The position numbers were made by a program, and so were the translations under genes. The notes below the pieces were generated by a model. The model was not told the origin of the DNA. It saw nothing but the letters and a program-made list of their open reading frames with translations, and did not search any database. From Nilaparvata lugens (taxonomy: Eukaryota; Arthropoda; Insecta; Hemiptera; Delphacidae), in the NCBI RefSeq assembly GCF_014356525.2, contig NC_052518.1:100374767-100438766 (forward strand): 64,000 bases of DNA. Reading direction: 5' to 3'. Shown piece after piece: positions 10,249 through 23,979 of this stretch. Position 1 is the first letter of the stretch. Each line of letters begins with the position of its first letter.

Positions 10249-12076
10249 CCATATTTCTCTAAGCTGGCCTGGCCGGCTTCTCACAAGAATAAAAATAGTG
10301 AAAATCATAGACAATATGCACCTATTGGAGATAATTACTACCATCAATTATTTTATTGGCAAGCGTCCAATCAATTTCGATCCAGAGATTATACCTACCT
10401 ACATTTGTTTTACATTTTGTGATGTTTGTTTACAAAAGAGCTCGTAAAACTGGAGTGATTTTTATAGTTCACACACTATTGAGCATCAAAAACCCAGTTG
10501 GATTGCGTCCTGTTCCCCCCCCCCCCCAAAAAAAGAATTAGATACCATTCAAAACTGCTGACGTCACTAGTCTGTGACTTGACTTGACTGTGACGTTGCA
10601 TACATGATCTCTACATCTACATTATACACTCACAGCTACAATATTTTGGCACGCGCTGACACACTTCTATCACCCTTTCCTCCCTTATCATTCAGACTTG
10701 GCTCATTTAATAAGAATTAAAAAATGCTTCTTTGATGATTTCATATTTGACTTGCAACAACAAACAACTGAATTCCAGAATTTTTATACCAATACTGGTA
10801 GAAGAGAACAAGTCGAAGAGAACATATAAATAATATTTTTATGTACGGTAATGGAGAATCAAGAAAATCCTATTTGAATTCTCACGCTGTGATTATCCAT
10901 CTTCAAACAAGTGGTGAGTCCTACCTTCCACCCAGCTCGCAGCTGTGGAGACTTGTGAATCAATAGGCATTCATCGTAGATGAATTAATTTTCGAATAAA
11001 TTAAAGTGGTATTGACAACATCAACGTCTTATTCTTTCAATTATGGAAAAATATCACAACATCTCATACCATACAATCAAATTATTAATCAATAGACAGT
11101 TAAATATTAGACAAAAGAATCCATTCTCGGATTGTATTGTATCGAAAAGTTGCTGGGTCCAAGAATTGACACTGTGAAGACCCAAAGTGATTTCTCCTAT
11201 TTCACGGTTATTAGCAAATCATTCCGGTTCGTTGCGGACGACTATTTTTCAGCCCTTGTGTTTCCGCCCTAAGTGCTTGTCATCAAAACTCTAGAATATT
11301 AGCGGCTTGTTATGTGATTTGATATGGTGCATTTTGCTTTGTTCTTGAATGTTTGGGTCAACTCGTCAACTCCGTGTTTGCAAACAACCTGTGTCTATTT
11401 TGACGTTGTTGACGTCACGATTCTGTCATCTATTCAATATAGAAGGCAACCTTTGCCGTCTGAGTACAATGCTACCTTTTTCTCTTATAGCCCTAGTAAC
11501 TCTCTCACGCTCACTTGAAGACTCCTGACTTTCGAAAAAATCAAACCTGATTCAATGAGGTTGAACCCATATGACGGATCCAAGGTGGCGGACAAGAGTT
11601 TTGAAGCGACATAACGTTTTTTTTCCAATTGGAATAGGATTTCCATGGAACCTACTACTGTAATAATATCATACTTGTAAAAAATATATTTAGCTGTTTC
11701 CATAATAATTCTTACCAACTCAGTATAATAATAGGTTGCGGGTGTCAGAGATGTGGCGAATCATATGGTTGCCACCTGTGATGTTTTTAACTACTGGTAT
11801 AGTTTGTTTATCACTTGTAACAGATTATTTCAATATTTATCCTGAGTTTAATTTTGTCATTCCAACATAAAAATTATTTCATCACTCAACTAAAGTTTTA
11901 TTTAATCAATTTCAACATAGGAAATCAACAAATTAAATTCCTATAGAGATCAATAAAACAGTTCATGAGCGAGTTCTTCAACCCAGAGGGTCTCTAGTTT
12001 TATAAAAGCATTCAATTAATTCTATCTCTTCATATAATTTCAGAAGAAAAAAATCAAAACTACAATCAATTTGATA
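10249..12076. other. Intergenic, no supported gene
   Basis: About 1.8 kb with no recognisable protein or RNA. A poly-C run (about 10507-10518) followed by A-rich sequence is present. Short open frames here show no domain and no homology I recognise. Confidence 0.4.
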
Positions 12077-13118
<1,042 letters not shown>

Positions 13119-14867
13119 TGAAATTGAAATTGAAATTTATTCATAACACTGACAATTTACAAACAAAAGTAAATGAACTTAACAAATCAGTACAATAATT
13201 TTGAAAAAATAAAAAAACTAAAATACATAATATAATATTATCTTCTATTCCTTTTTATATAAATGAAAATAATTAAAAACTAACAAAAACATCATGTAGC
13301 GTCAGAGTTATGATTAAGGTACTTCGTAAGCTATTAGCTGAGTTGAAGTTACCTACTCTGAAAATTAAACTATTTGACCTTTGCAAGAGACAGAAGCCTC
13401 GAAAAAAAAATTAACAGAAAATCTTTGTCTATTCACAGAAAATGATTGAAAGGAGTGAACATTACAGAAGTTATTTATAGAAACCAAAAGGTATAATACA
13501 ATCCTAGGAAAATAAATTAAGAAGAATTTGAGGACATATACATTTTTATATCAATATATGAACTAAAGTCATAATATATCAATGAAAAAAATAGATAAAT
13601 AAAAATCCTGAGACAGAAAAATCGTTAGAAGCCTAGGAAGCAATAGTAGAAATTCCCAAAAGAATGTAAAAAAAAAATAATTCATGTGAAAAAGAACTCC
13701 TCAATCTCATCAAAATCAAAATTGAATAAAAAGTACTTCAATTTCTTCAAAAATGTTATCAGTGAGCCTGTGGATGTAATATGTAGAGGTAACTTATTAA
13801 AGGAATTTGGAGCACTGTAATCGTAAAACCGTTTAAAGGCTTCACATGAAGGGTTTGCAAGAACAACCAAATTTCTGTCTCTCAATCTGTTTGAGAAAAC
13901 TAAGGCATTCCCTGTAATCTGACCACTTCTTAAAAAGAATATTCTCAAGACCCTGAAAATATAAATGCATTAAAGGCAATATATCCAAGGCCTGGAAGTA
14001 GGGAAATGAATGAGCTCTCCTATGTAATGATGTCATCATTCTAATCAATCTTTTTTGTGCAATAAGTATAGAGTTTAAATTAGTTTATATGCACCCCCCC
14101 AACAGCTTAGCCCATATTGAAGCTTGCTATTTGCAATAGCGAAATAAACAGATCTCAGAATTTTTCTAGGGCAAATGAATTTCAATAAATAAAATTTACG
14201 AAGCATCATATTCATGTGCTTTTTGAGTGATTGGATGTGAACCTTCCAATTGCAGTTCTCATCAAGCTCTAAACCAAGATATTTGATATTTTGCACTTGA
14301 TCTATCTTTACACAAGATGTACAGAATTCATTAAGATTAGATAGGCAGACACCACACTTGAATAGTAAGGGAACCTGCAAGATGGGCTTTGATCTCAAAG
14401 AGAAACGAACAAATTTGGTCTTAGTACTCAGAGCCAACCTATGCACTGAGAACCAAATTTTTATCCAATCTAAGTCACTTTGCATCTTAGAAGTTGCCGT
14501 ATCAATTTCTTTTTCACAATATAGCAGAGCCGTATCATCCGCAAAACAAGTAACTGTTCCACTCAGATTACTTGCGCATAATTTATTTATATACACCAGG
14601 AATAAAATTGGTCCTAATACCGAGCCCTGGGGTACCCCACATGAGATTGTCAAATAAGAGCTCAGAACATTCTTAACCCGAACACACTGGCTTCTGCCCA
14701 CCAAGAAACTTTTGAACCAGTTTAAAGCAATGCCTCTTATTCCAGCCTCCCTCAATCTATGCAAAAGAATGTTATGGTCCACAGAGTCAAAAGCTTTGGT
14801 TATATCAATGAACAGGCCCAAGACATTTAAGTTTTTGTTTAGCCCATTGAAAATTCCTGAACAGAAA
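13119..14867 (-). mobile_element. Jockey/CR1-type LINE, 5'-truncated
   Basis: The 3' end lies at the left: a tail of AAATTG units (13119-13140, CAATTT on the coding strand). The 3' UTR covers about 13141-13681, then a C-terminal coding remnant, then reverse transcriptase to 14867 where the element stops abruptly inside the RT domain, the usual 5' truncation of target-primed reverse transcription. It is flanked immediately by the two copies of repeat E. Confidence 0.9.
13682..14865 (-). pseudogene. Reverse transcriptase of the 13.1-14.9 kb LINE (broken)
   Basis: From the 5' side the frame reads through the RT motifs: FIDITKAFDSVDH (fingers/palm start, first catalytic Asp), GVPQGSVLGPILFL (the conserved PQGS block) and CFADDTALLY (catalytic FADD). 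The 248-residue main frame ends near 14075. The thumb and C-terminal domain continue in shifted frames (13842-14048 and 13682-13948), the last containing NSFNKLPLHI and FLKKLKYFLF, typical of the C-terminal tail of CR1/Jockey proteins. At least two frameshifts plus the 5' truncation make it inactive. The endonuclease domain is absent. Confidence 0.85.
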
Positions 14868-15659
14868 GATAAGGGACTCGTGAGAAGAGAGAGAAAAGGA
14901 GGAGAAGAAAAAGAAAAAATCCCTCCGCCACTCTATAGTGAGGTCCATGTTATAATGGCAAATAAAATCATTTTAAAAAAAATCTGGTGTGGCGCACTCA
15001 CACAACTTTCCTTGCCGTTATGAAAATCATCACCTGAAGCTAGTGTTCCCGCGCATCTCAAGTCTACTATCAAAGATCCAGCCAGCGGTGACAGGACAAT
15101 AACACTGGAGACACACGAAGTCTGCTATATCTTCATAGTGAATGATTTAATAGAATCAACAGTTCGCAATTGAAATAATAACATTTTCTCGGATTTCGAG
15201 CTTATTTTGAATTTTAGGTGAAAATGTTACAAGACATTGTAGAGATTCTATGCTCAATATTACCCCTTGGAATTTTTGTTCAAATTGTATCTAAAGCCTG
15301 ATAATTGGGAATCTAAAAACAAACTTGCATAGTTGGGGCGGAGCTCTTGAATGTTTAAGATATGGGACTTGTGGCAGTTAATAGAGCTTATCAATGACCA
15401 TTTTAGGTATAAATTTGATCAAAATCGTTGGAGCCGTTTTCGAGAAAATCGCGAAAAACCCTGTTTTGACAACATTTCACCATTTTCCGCCATCTTGGAT
15501 TGCATAAGATCGAAATGTCGTGTCGGATCCTATATTGTAAGGACCTTAAGTTCCAAATTCAAGTCATTCCGTTAATTGGGAGTGAGATATAGTGTACACA
15601 GATGCACATACACACACACACACACACCAACACACACACACACACACACACACACCACA

Positions 15660-15690
<31 letters not shown>

Positions 15691-15905
15691 ACACACACAA
15701 CCACACACACAAAAACACACAACACCACACAACAACACACACACACACCACACACACACACACCACACACACACAACACACACCACCACACAACACACAC
15801 ACACACACAACCACACACACACCACACAACACACACACACACACACAACACACACACACACCACACACACAGTCAGGGGACCTTGAAACGTATAGAAAAT
15901 ATGAA
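14868..15905 (+). repeat. 1-kb direct repeat E, copy 2
   Basis: This matches 12077-13118 end to end and starts at the exact 5' break of the LINE. Compared with copy 1 it has many single-base deletions, for example in runs of T and A between 15220 and 15500. The (CA)n part is at 15610-15871. After it the sequence continues with TTAGGGTACC, the natural downstream flank. Confidence 0.85.
15610..15871. repeat. CA/GT microsatellite
   Basis: About 260 bases of interrupted (CA)n within repeat E copy 2. All overlapping long open frames are repeat artefacts. Confidence 0.98.
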
Positions 15906-16786
15906 ATTAGGGTACCTCATTTTTTTGGAAAGCAATACTTTCCTTACCTATGGTAATAAGGGCTAGGAAAGTAAAAATGACTCAGAATATGTTCAAAATG
16001 ATAAGCCTCATAAGCTTCTAATGATTTCAATATAACAGGAATTACAATCCTGATAAGATGAAATCTTATATGCTGCAAGTTGGAGTCGAGAGATTGTCAG
16101 TTTCAGGCAATAGAGAAGTAGCGAGACTGTCAGTATTGTTTGAATGGGAAGCCAATTTGATGATACATAGTGAATGCTGACATTTGTATGTGAATCTCAC
16201 TGTATACCTGCCCTTTGGCGGCTGAAAAGTTTGACGAGCTTAGCTCAGCTCTACAATATTACACAGAAACTCGTGGGAGTTCAAATGGAAGTAAGTTGAG
16301 CTTGAGATGCACTCCCTTCTGCTATCAAACTGAATGACGTCACATCGGCGGGAGCAACTTGAGGCGTAGGCGATTCTGCTGAATTCACGTGATTATTCCA
16401 ACCAATAAGATAAATCAAACAAATCGCTACCTTTGGACAATCCTTGTTAGAAGTTTTTCAACAAATTTTCTGAAAGTTTAGAAATATTATTTGATCACTG
16501 TTCAAAGCCTCAGGCTAAGCGCCATTTAGGCCTATTTTTTCAAGCTTCGCATTCACCGTTTCATTCATATTCTATCTATACTTTAGGATCCAAGCAGTCA
16601 GGCTCGCTACGCTCGCAAAATCCTCTAGCCTGGGAGCCCCAGGATGATGAATCATCCAGAATTGCAGCTTGCTTCGCTCACCTGCATTTTTCATTTGAGC
16701 TCTTTTTTCTTCTGTCAATATGGCATTCAAGCTCGATTCAATGATTGTCAATGGGATAAATAAATACCGGTTGAATCAAATAAACT
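15906..16786. other. Intergenic with one dispersed block
   Basis: At 16497-16592 a block (core GGCTAAGCGCCATTTAGG) is repeated at about 18008-18103 with modest divergence. CGCTACGCTCGC-like palindromic words occur near 16602. No gene is visible. Confidence 0.5.
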
Positions 16787-17517
16787 AGTAGTTCTGTGAA
16801 CGGTAGACCTCACGCAGTTTTCTCATCCACAAGTATCTGATGTCACCTGTTCTAGTTGATTCAGTTGAATTATATTTTACTCTTAAAAACTGTTATTTGT
16901 TTTCTCCAAGATCAAAAACTCACTTATTTTAATAAACTCAGTTCACGTTTTAATTTTTTTCCCATATGATAATAGTTTATTCAGTTCCGTGAAAATCTTT
17001 CCATCTGATAAAAATATTTCTCAAATATTTAAAATTATTTTTTTCTATCAAAGATATTATAATTTCTTCAGCATTATTTAGTTCATTTTTAATCCCCTAT
17101 TAATTTGTTTTACAAATGTGAGAATATTGATACTGATGGGCACGCATCATAAAAAATATTGAAACCCTACCTTATAGAAATAGACGCGGCCAGACATCTG
17201 TGTAATGCATGCAATGAATAATCCACTTGTCAGCTGATTGATTATGAATAATTCTATAGTCTGATTGATCCTATCTTCAAAGTAGATGATATATAGTGAT
17301 ATCAGAGTATGGAGTTTCATTTTCTTTTCATATTATCCTTAAAATGAAAAATTTCAAAAAACCTAGTGTATACATCGACGCGCAGTTGAAAAAGGAATAT
17401 TCCTGCCAAATCTCATCAAATTCTTTCAACGCGTTTGGCTGTAATCGCGTTACATACAAACAGACAAAAGCAAATCGAGATGAAACATAGACCTCACTAC
17501 GTTCGGTCAATTATATA
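16787..17517 (-). mobile_element. Dispersed 740-bp noncoding element, copy 2
   Basis: This is the inverted copy of 8028-8772, with the end block ATTGACCGAACGTAGTGAGG on the - strand near 17510. It has short indels relative to copy 1. No protein is encoded. Confidence 0.7.
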
Positions 17518-18224
17518 GCTTAAAAATGTTTATATTTCTATCGGAATGAATAAAAATATACAGTGATTTATCACATAATTGAAAAATATTGTATTTATTG
17601 TATTTTTTCTTTTGCTTGTGGTGCCTGAAACAATTTTCAGCTTTTTAGTTCTGGTTAGTAAATTTAATTTTATTTTCTTGTGATAAGTTATTGATTTATT
17701 AACCTTTGATTTGTTACAGGGGTGCCCATCCCCCCAATGGTCCATGTCGCAAAATTCCCCCCCCCCCAAAATTCTCAAAATTTGGTATCCATTCAGGTAC
17801 TTAAAAACTGTATATTGAAAAATCCCCCCATTTTCCCTAGTTTTTTCCAAAAATCCCCCCAAAATTCAGCCTCATGTCGCAACTTGCGACATCAAAACAT
17901 GCTGTGGGCTTCCCTGATTTGTTACGTTGTTGAATTTTTGCAATAAAGAATTGAATTGAATATTTGAAATTCGAGATGCAAATTATATAGAAAACTACAT
18001 TTTTGTGTGATCACTATTAAAAAACTCAGGGCTAAGCGCCATTTAGGTGTACTTTTTTCAAGATTCGCATTAACCGTTTCATTCAATATTCTATCCATAC
18101 TTTATTTCCCTTCTCACTTATGTTTTATGACGTTTTTAAAAGTTTCCGTGGTCACTCTATGAAGGGTACTCATAAAAGTCACTCTTTGGAACGATTATGG
18201 CCAGGTTAGCCGTGACAAGTAACG
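17518..18224. other. Intergenic, C-run rich
   Basis: Runs of 8-11 C occur at about 17730-17870 with flanking AAATTC/AAAATCC, probably an old dispersed repeat. The block at 18008-18103 duplicates 16497-16592. No gene is seen. Confidence 0.4.
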
Positions 18225-18400
18225 TTGCAACCTCCTTCTGCTAGTATATTCTCCTTCTTCTATAGCGCTACCTGGTCGTGGGTTCGAGTCCCGCTGGTAG
18301 GCATGGACGATCATCTCATCAAATCACCCACGCACTTTCCATTATCCACGCACGGGCTAAAAACTCATGTGTGCATCATCCACAATGTAAACAATTTCAG
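18225..18400 (+). mobile_element. tRNA-derived SINE, family 2
   Basis: The head contains GCGCTACCTGGTCGTGGGTT and a B box GGTTCGAGTCC (18281-18291), followed by a body with CACCCACGCACTTTCCATTA. The tRNA-like secondary structure is degenerate, so it is a SINE head and not a tRNA gene. A second head fragment lies at 9000-9060 in the other orientation. Confidence 0.65.
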
Positions 18401-18525
18401 AACAGATTGTCTCGCTTCTGATTTCTGTAGGCTGCATCAAAGATCTCAAGCCAAGTGTGATCAGTTGCTTGGCAATAAATCACAAGACTATAGTGGAATT
18501 AAAACATCTTCTTGAAGGAATATGC

Positions 18526-18625
18526 NNNNNNNNNNNNNNNNNNNNNNNNNNNNNNNNNNNNNNNNNNNNNNNNNNNNNNNNNNNNNNNNNNNNNNNNNNN
18601 NNNNNNNNNNNNNNNNNNNNNNNNN
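18526..18625. other. Assembly gap (100 N)
   Basis: Exactly 100 N bases, the conventional size for a gap of unknown length. It removes the 5' end of polymerase copy A. Confidence 0.99.
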
Positions 18626-21600
18626 CATAAATTAAATAGCCCCTACTGCTACATTAAAAATTTTGAAGACTTGTGGGATCCCACTCACAAAACATAAAAG
18701 TAAAATTATCATTTGTAGACGATGTTTCACCCATTCCACCCAGAACAGAGATGAGAACGCAGGATGGCTGAGCTGAAGAGTAGTGTGCTAGCAATAATAC
18801 AGCAAGAATCATCATGGCCTGCAATGAATGGTTCAATGAGATAAGGTGTATGACCATTGTCATATAACTGGTATCTACCGGAATGCATTATGCCGTAAAT
18901 GCAACTGCAGCGACAGCGACAATCACTTCATACCAGTGTTTCTCCACAACTCTTCAAACTACGATACACACCTTATTATTCCAGAGCTGGGTAGAGATAA
19001 GGATCGGCTGTTTGTCATCCCAAACTCATCGGAAAAGTATATATCATTCACCAAACAAATATCTCCAAAAATGCACCTTCGATTCATCGATACATTCCGG
19101 TTTACGCCTGATAGTTTAGACAACCTGGTTGCTAACCTAGTCAAATCAGCATCGAATCCGGAAGACTTGTCCAAAGTGCTGTCACATACTGCCAAAGTGT
19201 TTGGAAACAAATTGAGCCTTGTCTCAAGGAAATGAGTGTTTCCATACGACTACTGTGATTCATGGCAGAGACTTGAAGAAACATTGCTACCACTCAAGAG
19301 GCATTTTTCAGCAAGCTGTTTGATAGGAGTGTTAGCAGTGATGATTACGAACATGCTCAAAATGTGTGGAACCAATTCAGTTGTAGAACTCTGGGAGGTA
19401 CAGTGACCTGTACTTGAAAACAGATGTTCTCCTTTTGCCGATGTTTTTGAGAGCTTCCATGATGTATGCATGAAGACTTATGATTTGGATTGTGCGCACT
19501 ACTTTCATCTCCAGGCTTTTCCTTTGATGTCATGCTGAAATATACTAAAGTTGAGCTTGAGCTCCGTACTGACTATGACATGTACATGTTTATCGAGCGA
19601 GGTATCAGAGGAGGAATAACAAATTGTATACACCGTCTGCTGTAGCCAACAATGCCTACACAGGAGCGCCTATTGACCCCGAGAAGCCTACATCATATCT
19701 CTGTACACAGATGTGAACACCTGTACGGCTGGGCAATGTGCCAACTACTTCCATGCCGAAATTCCGTGGATGAAGAAAGATGAGTTGAGGGGGTGAGCAG
19801 AGTATTGATGGTGTTGGAGATGTTCAAAAGATTGGCTACATCTTGGAGGTGGACATTGAGTACCCTTCTGAATTGCATGATGAGCACAATGACTTCCCAT
19901 TCCTGGCAGAGAACAAAAAAAACTCTTAAATCTAATCATGTACGACTCATGACAACTCTAAGCAACCATGAACGATATGTATGTCATTACCGCACCCTCA
20001 AGCAAGCAGTACAACATGGATTGAAAATCACTAAAGTTCATCAAGGTGTAAGGTTTGAGCAGGAGGACTTCCTAGCACCCTACATCATGCTAAACACCAG
20101 ACTCCGATAACAGTCAAAGAATAAGTTTGAGAAAAATTTCTTCAAACTAATAAACAACGCAGTTTTTAGTAAAACGATGGAGAATGTGCGAAAAAGAATG
20201 AGCATGGAGCTAGTGAATGATGAGAAGCGTTTGAAGAAACTGATTGCTCGACCAGTGTACAAGGATAGTATCATATTTGGTGAGAATATTTGCGCTGTTA
20301 TGATGCATAAAGAGAAAGTGGAGCTCAACAAACCAATCTATATAGGGTTATCAGTGTTGGACATAAGCAAGACCCTTATGTACCAGTTCCACTACGATGT
20401 GATGAAACCTACCTACAAAGAGAACCTGCAACTGCTCTATCAGGATACTGACAGCTTATTCTACATTGTGAAAACTGAGAACCTATACAACGACATCATC
20501 AACAACCAGCAACTGAAAGATACCTTTGACACTTCAGAGTACCCTGTGGACCACCCATGCTACTCGGATGCAAACAAAATGGTGCTTGGAAAGTTCAAAG
20601 ATAATATGCTGGCCGAGCGCCACTTGAGTATGTAGGGCTACGGTCAAAGCTATATGCCTGTAGGTGTTACAATTAGGGATGTCAATCCCGGGACTGATTT
20701 CCAATCCCGGTATTTCGGGATTATCCAATATCAATCCCGGGATCCCGGGACTGATCCCGGGATTGGCAAAAATCAGTTTAATGCATTTTCAACCAATTGT
20801 TCCTCCTCAATTACATGTTCAGTAACAGTGTATGGAGATGGAAAAGGGCCCATTAAAGAGGCTATTATTAAAATGAATAAAGAATACTTGTTAATAATAT
20901 TAAAATATATTGAACATTCTATTTCTATAAATGTTTTTAATATTAGGAGTACCTGTTTTTTTCATATCCTACCTTAAATTTGCTCTATCCTAGATGATAG
21001 TGAGAAATAAGGGAAGCAAGATAACTCATCAGAGTCTTTTTTAAGTAGAACAAAAACATTTCTATCCTACATTAGGACGGGATAGAGCACACACTTTAAT
21101 TACGTCAAATACTGTGAAGTGAATTAATATCACTTGAATTAATAATAAATTAGAATACTTTTTGTAAGACCGTAACGCTATACCGACCAAACAACGCGAA
21201 AGCTGAATCACTACACTACTGAATGAAATTTCGTAGAGCCAGCTATAATATTTACTTCAACTAGATATTCTACTCATGATAGAGAAAGAGAAGAGGAGAG
21301 GAATAATTAGACAGAGAGTGAATCGTTAGTGCTTTTTTATTTCTGATTTCTGAAGTCTTTACAGAGTTCGGAATGCATTCAAGGAAATGCCATCAGCACT
21401 ATTGCAAATATTGTGCCGTCTAGACTGGTAATTGGTGTGCTGTGTAAACAGAATCAAGTGTAAAGACATAACAACTGATCAACAACCATTCTGCCAATTA
21501 TGCGAACTGATAATACGAATTCTATTAAGCCAGTAAAGAGTACAGTATACAATCAATATTATGTATTTATGCAACTGTAGGCTGTGCCTATAGAATAAAT

Positions 21601-22378
21601 TTATTAGTCAAACACTTAGAACAATAAATTAGTTATAAAAACTCATATTCATCACCGTAAATGAATTCAATATTGAATTGTTTTTGGAAACATATGATTC
21701 ACAATTTCAGGTTTACAATCCCGAAAATCCCGGGATTGACGCTGAAAAATCCCGGGATTGTTAGGTATCAAAAATGGACCAGGATACCGGGATTCGGGAT
21801 CCCGGGATCCCGGGATTGACATCTCTAGTTACAATAGTGATCCAAATCAGCTGACAAGTGGATTGATAAAGAAAGCTAATGGAGTGAGGAGACCAATACT
21901 TGGGCGAGAACTCTCAAAAATGCATCCAGATGCTGAATGTTACATAGGCTTCCAAGACTATCTAGATTGTCTATATGGTGATGAGGATATCTATAGAGAA
22001 CAAGTGATGTTTGGCACTAGGAAACATCAGATCATGACTCAAGTCATGAGAAAGAAGGCACTGAGCAAAGCTGATGAGAAGAGGTATATTCTAGATGATG
22101 GAATTACAACTCTTGCACATGGACATTACAAGATCATCACTCCAGCACATAGGGATGAGGAGAAGGATGAGGAGGCAGAGGAGGAGGATGAGGAGAAGGA
22201 TGAGGATAAGTCACACAGCAGCAGTGTTACACTATGGACAGATGAAGAAATGAATATATCTGACAATGATGATGATGATGATAACTCATACCCTTCCGCG
22301 GCTAAACGCCCGTGCACCCCATCATCGCAAGATCAGCTCATTGATGAAATCAACAAAGATGGCTCAGCATCTCAGTAA
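18626..22378 (+). pseudogene. Polinton/Maverick protein-primed DNA polymerase B, copy A (broken)
   Basis: Family B polymerase of the protein-primed type that replicates Polinton elements. Landmarks in order: KLNSPYCYIKNFE at the gap edge (about residue 300 of copy B), the exonuclease-side DLYLKTD block, the palm motif A region (DVN.LYGW, near 19715-19735, frameshifted), motif B (KFEKNFFKL.NNAV near 20125-20165), and motif C YQDTDSLFY (about 20437). The C-terminus (21836-22378) has GHYKI and a very acidic tail ending in SASQ. A hAT element (20674-21827) splits it. It also has an in-frame TGA at about 19233 and a +1 frameshift in a run of 8 A near 19915, both shared with copy B, plus many private one-base deletions. 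Not functional as it stands. Confidence 0.9.
20674..21827. mobile_element. hAT-type MITE with CCCGGG subterminal repeats, copy 2
   Basis: A 1,154-bp element with ends TAGGGATGTCAATCCCGGGA and a slightly diverged reverse complement. It is flanked by the perfect 8-bp target duplication GTTACAAT (20666-20673 and 21828-21835). It disrupts polymerase copy A. Copy B keeps the uninterrupted site (TGTTACAATAGTGATCC on the - strand near 27408-27424), proving the boundaries. Shares its interior with 9175-10240 but lacks the nested SINE. Confidence 0.95.
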
Positions 22379-23084
22379 AGCATACTGAGAAAATTGCTTG
22401 AAAAGTGATGTCATACCTCATGCCAGGAAGTGTCAACAAATCTACTGCACATACAAACTGCACACATGTCTTCACCCTACATTCACATCGCAGGACTTTT
22501 TGGAAGCGATCATCATCAGTTGAGGTCTGTGCACCATGCTGTAAAGACGCCGCCCGTCACCCCACCACCGCTGCTAGTCGCCCCACCATCGCCGCCAGTT
22601 GCCCCACCACTGCCATCAGTCGCCCCACCACCGCCGCCAGTCGCCCCACCACTGCCGCCAGTCGCCCCACCATCGCCACCAGTCGCTCCACCATCACCAC
22701 CAGTCGCCCCACCATCGCCACCAGTCAGCACACCACCGCCGCCAGTCGCCCCACCATCATCAGTTGAGGTCTGTGCACCGTGCTGTAAAGAACTAGCATC
22801 AGCTGCAACTAGAACTCCAGCTAGTACTCCTGCTGTTACCACTACACCTGCTCCAGACCCAGTGCCAACATCAGCCTGCAGTGGAGCAAGCAGATATGTG
22901 TGAGTGTGGAGACTGTCTACTAGTAACCAGCAACCAATGGATTGTGAAACCATTTCTGAAGTTTGGAGATAAGGACCTACCAGAACCGTTTGGAACAGCT
23001 CAAAACTTTCTAGAGACACTAACATCTTTCATGATGCCAAAGTGTCAAGCTATACCGATCTATGCGAGGGAGCAGCCATCTTGA
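22379..23084 (+). pseudogene. Proline-rich repeat frame downstream of polymerase A
   Basis: Downstream of the polymerase stop is a 21-bp tandem repeat (about 22556-22766) that translates in one frame as about nine heptads of the type PPVAPPS. The unit has no stop in any of its three frames, so several overlapping open frames arise. A conserved leader block (near 22490-22550) and its partial repeat (near 22757-22790, GAGGTCTGTGCACC.TGCTGTAAAG) bracket the array. After the array comes an Ala/Thr/Pro-rich stretch and a short frame with CECGDC and KPFLKFGDKDLPEPF (22881-23084). I do not recognise the product. Copy B has a shorter form of the same array. Confidence 0.45.
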
Positions 23085-23215
23085 AATTCTCATTCTGCAG
23101 AGGATTCTGCGAAATAAGTGATAGATTGGGTGAATTATATCACTGGATAGTTCTTGATATATTGGACTGAATCTATTGAATTGTAATGTAAATAATCTTA
23201 TTATTCATATGAATG

Positions 23216-23268
<53 letters not shown>

Positions 23269-23499
23269 GCTATGTATCAATAAAAGAGAGATTGTGTTAT
23301 TTCAAGAGAAAGATGTTGTACATCTTATTCCATACACCCTTCAACTTCTAGAGTAAGCACTGTTAGACATTTAAGATAGAGTAAATACAATAGGGAGCAT
23401 CCTACTATGATAAACTTGTCTTTATCATACCATGCAGGAAGTTCATGATGGTTGAGCTAAACAGCCTGATGCCTATATAAATGCTAATTAGCAAGTTCA
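23085..23499. repeat. Spacer with (TA)n microsatellite
   Basis: A pure TA run lies at 23223-23266. The rest is AT-rich without a gene. Confidence 0.8.
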
Positions 23500-23522
23500 T
23501 ATATCCAGTATGGATAAGACAG

Positions 23523-23770
23523 TATTAGTACAAGAGCTGCACAAACAAGCTTGTTGGAATTTCCCCAACAAGAAAGGTTACAGTCAAAGGTCTTGATGAC
23601 CTCTATCAAGCTGACCTTGTTGAGATGATACCATATGCTCGACAGAACAAAGGTTATAGATACATAATTACTATTATCAATTGTCTTAGTAGGTTTGCCT
23701 TTGCTATACCAATTAAAAGCAAGTCAGCCGATGATGTGGTCAAGGCAATCAGATACAGAAAATAACTCTT
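23523..23770 (+). pseudogene. Polinton integrase (rve) N-terminal fragment
   Basis: The translation contains LVQELHKQACWNFP in one frame, then, after a one-base shift near 23565, VTVKGLDDLYQADLVEM, GYRYIITIINCLSRFAFAI and KSKSADDVVKAI. The pattern of an L-HK-A/N-F-P leader, the QADLVEM block holding the first catalytic Asp, and the RYIITIINCLSRF strand is the Polinton c-integrase catalytic core start. The fragment ends at about 23765, before the second Asp and the Glu, so it is inactive. It lies downstream of polymerase A in the same orientation and probably belonged to the same or a related element. Confidence 0.8.
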
Positions 23771-23979
23771 TCCTTATTACTACTGAGGTAATTCTTCCTC
23801 TATCCAATAGTTTGACACATACAATGCTTCAAGGTTTTCAAACTATAAAATATATCAACTATTGTTCCTACAGTATACCTGTTTGATTGCAATAATGACC
23901 AATTCTGACCCTTCTTGTAACTCCTATACTATGTATACTTTAATGACTATGTCCAAGCTCATTGCAGCTTGCTGTAAGT

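Noticed and set aside
15559..15966. A second set of His-Thr and Cys-Val open frames
   Set aside because: Same microsatellite artefact in the second 1-kb repeat.
18225..18300. tRNA gene
   Set aside because: There is a good B box and T-arm sequence but no complete cloverleaf; the downstream body marks it as a SINE.
22405..22767. Three overlapping proline- or histidine-rich frames as three genes
   Set aside because: The 21-bp unit is open in all frames; at most one can be coding and none is proven.
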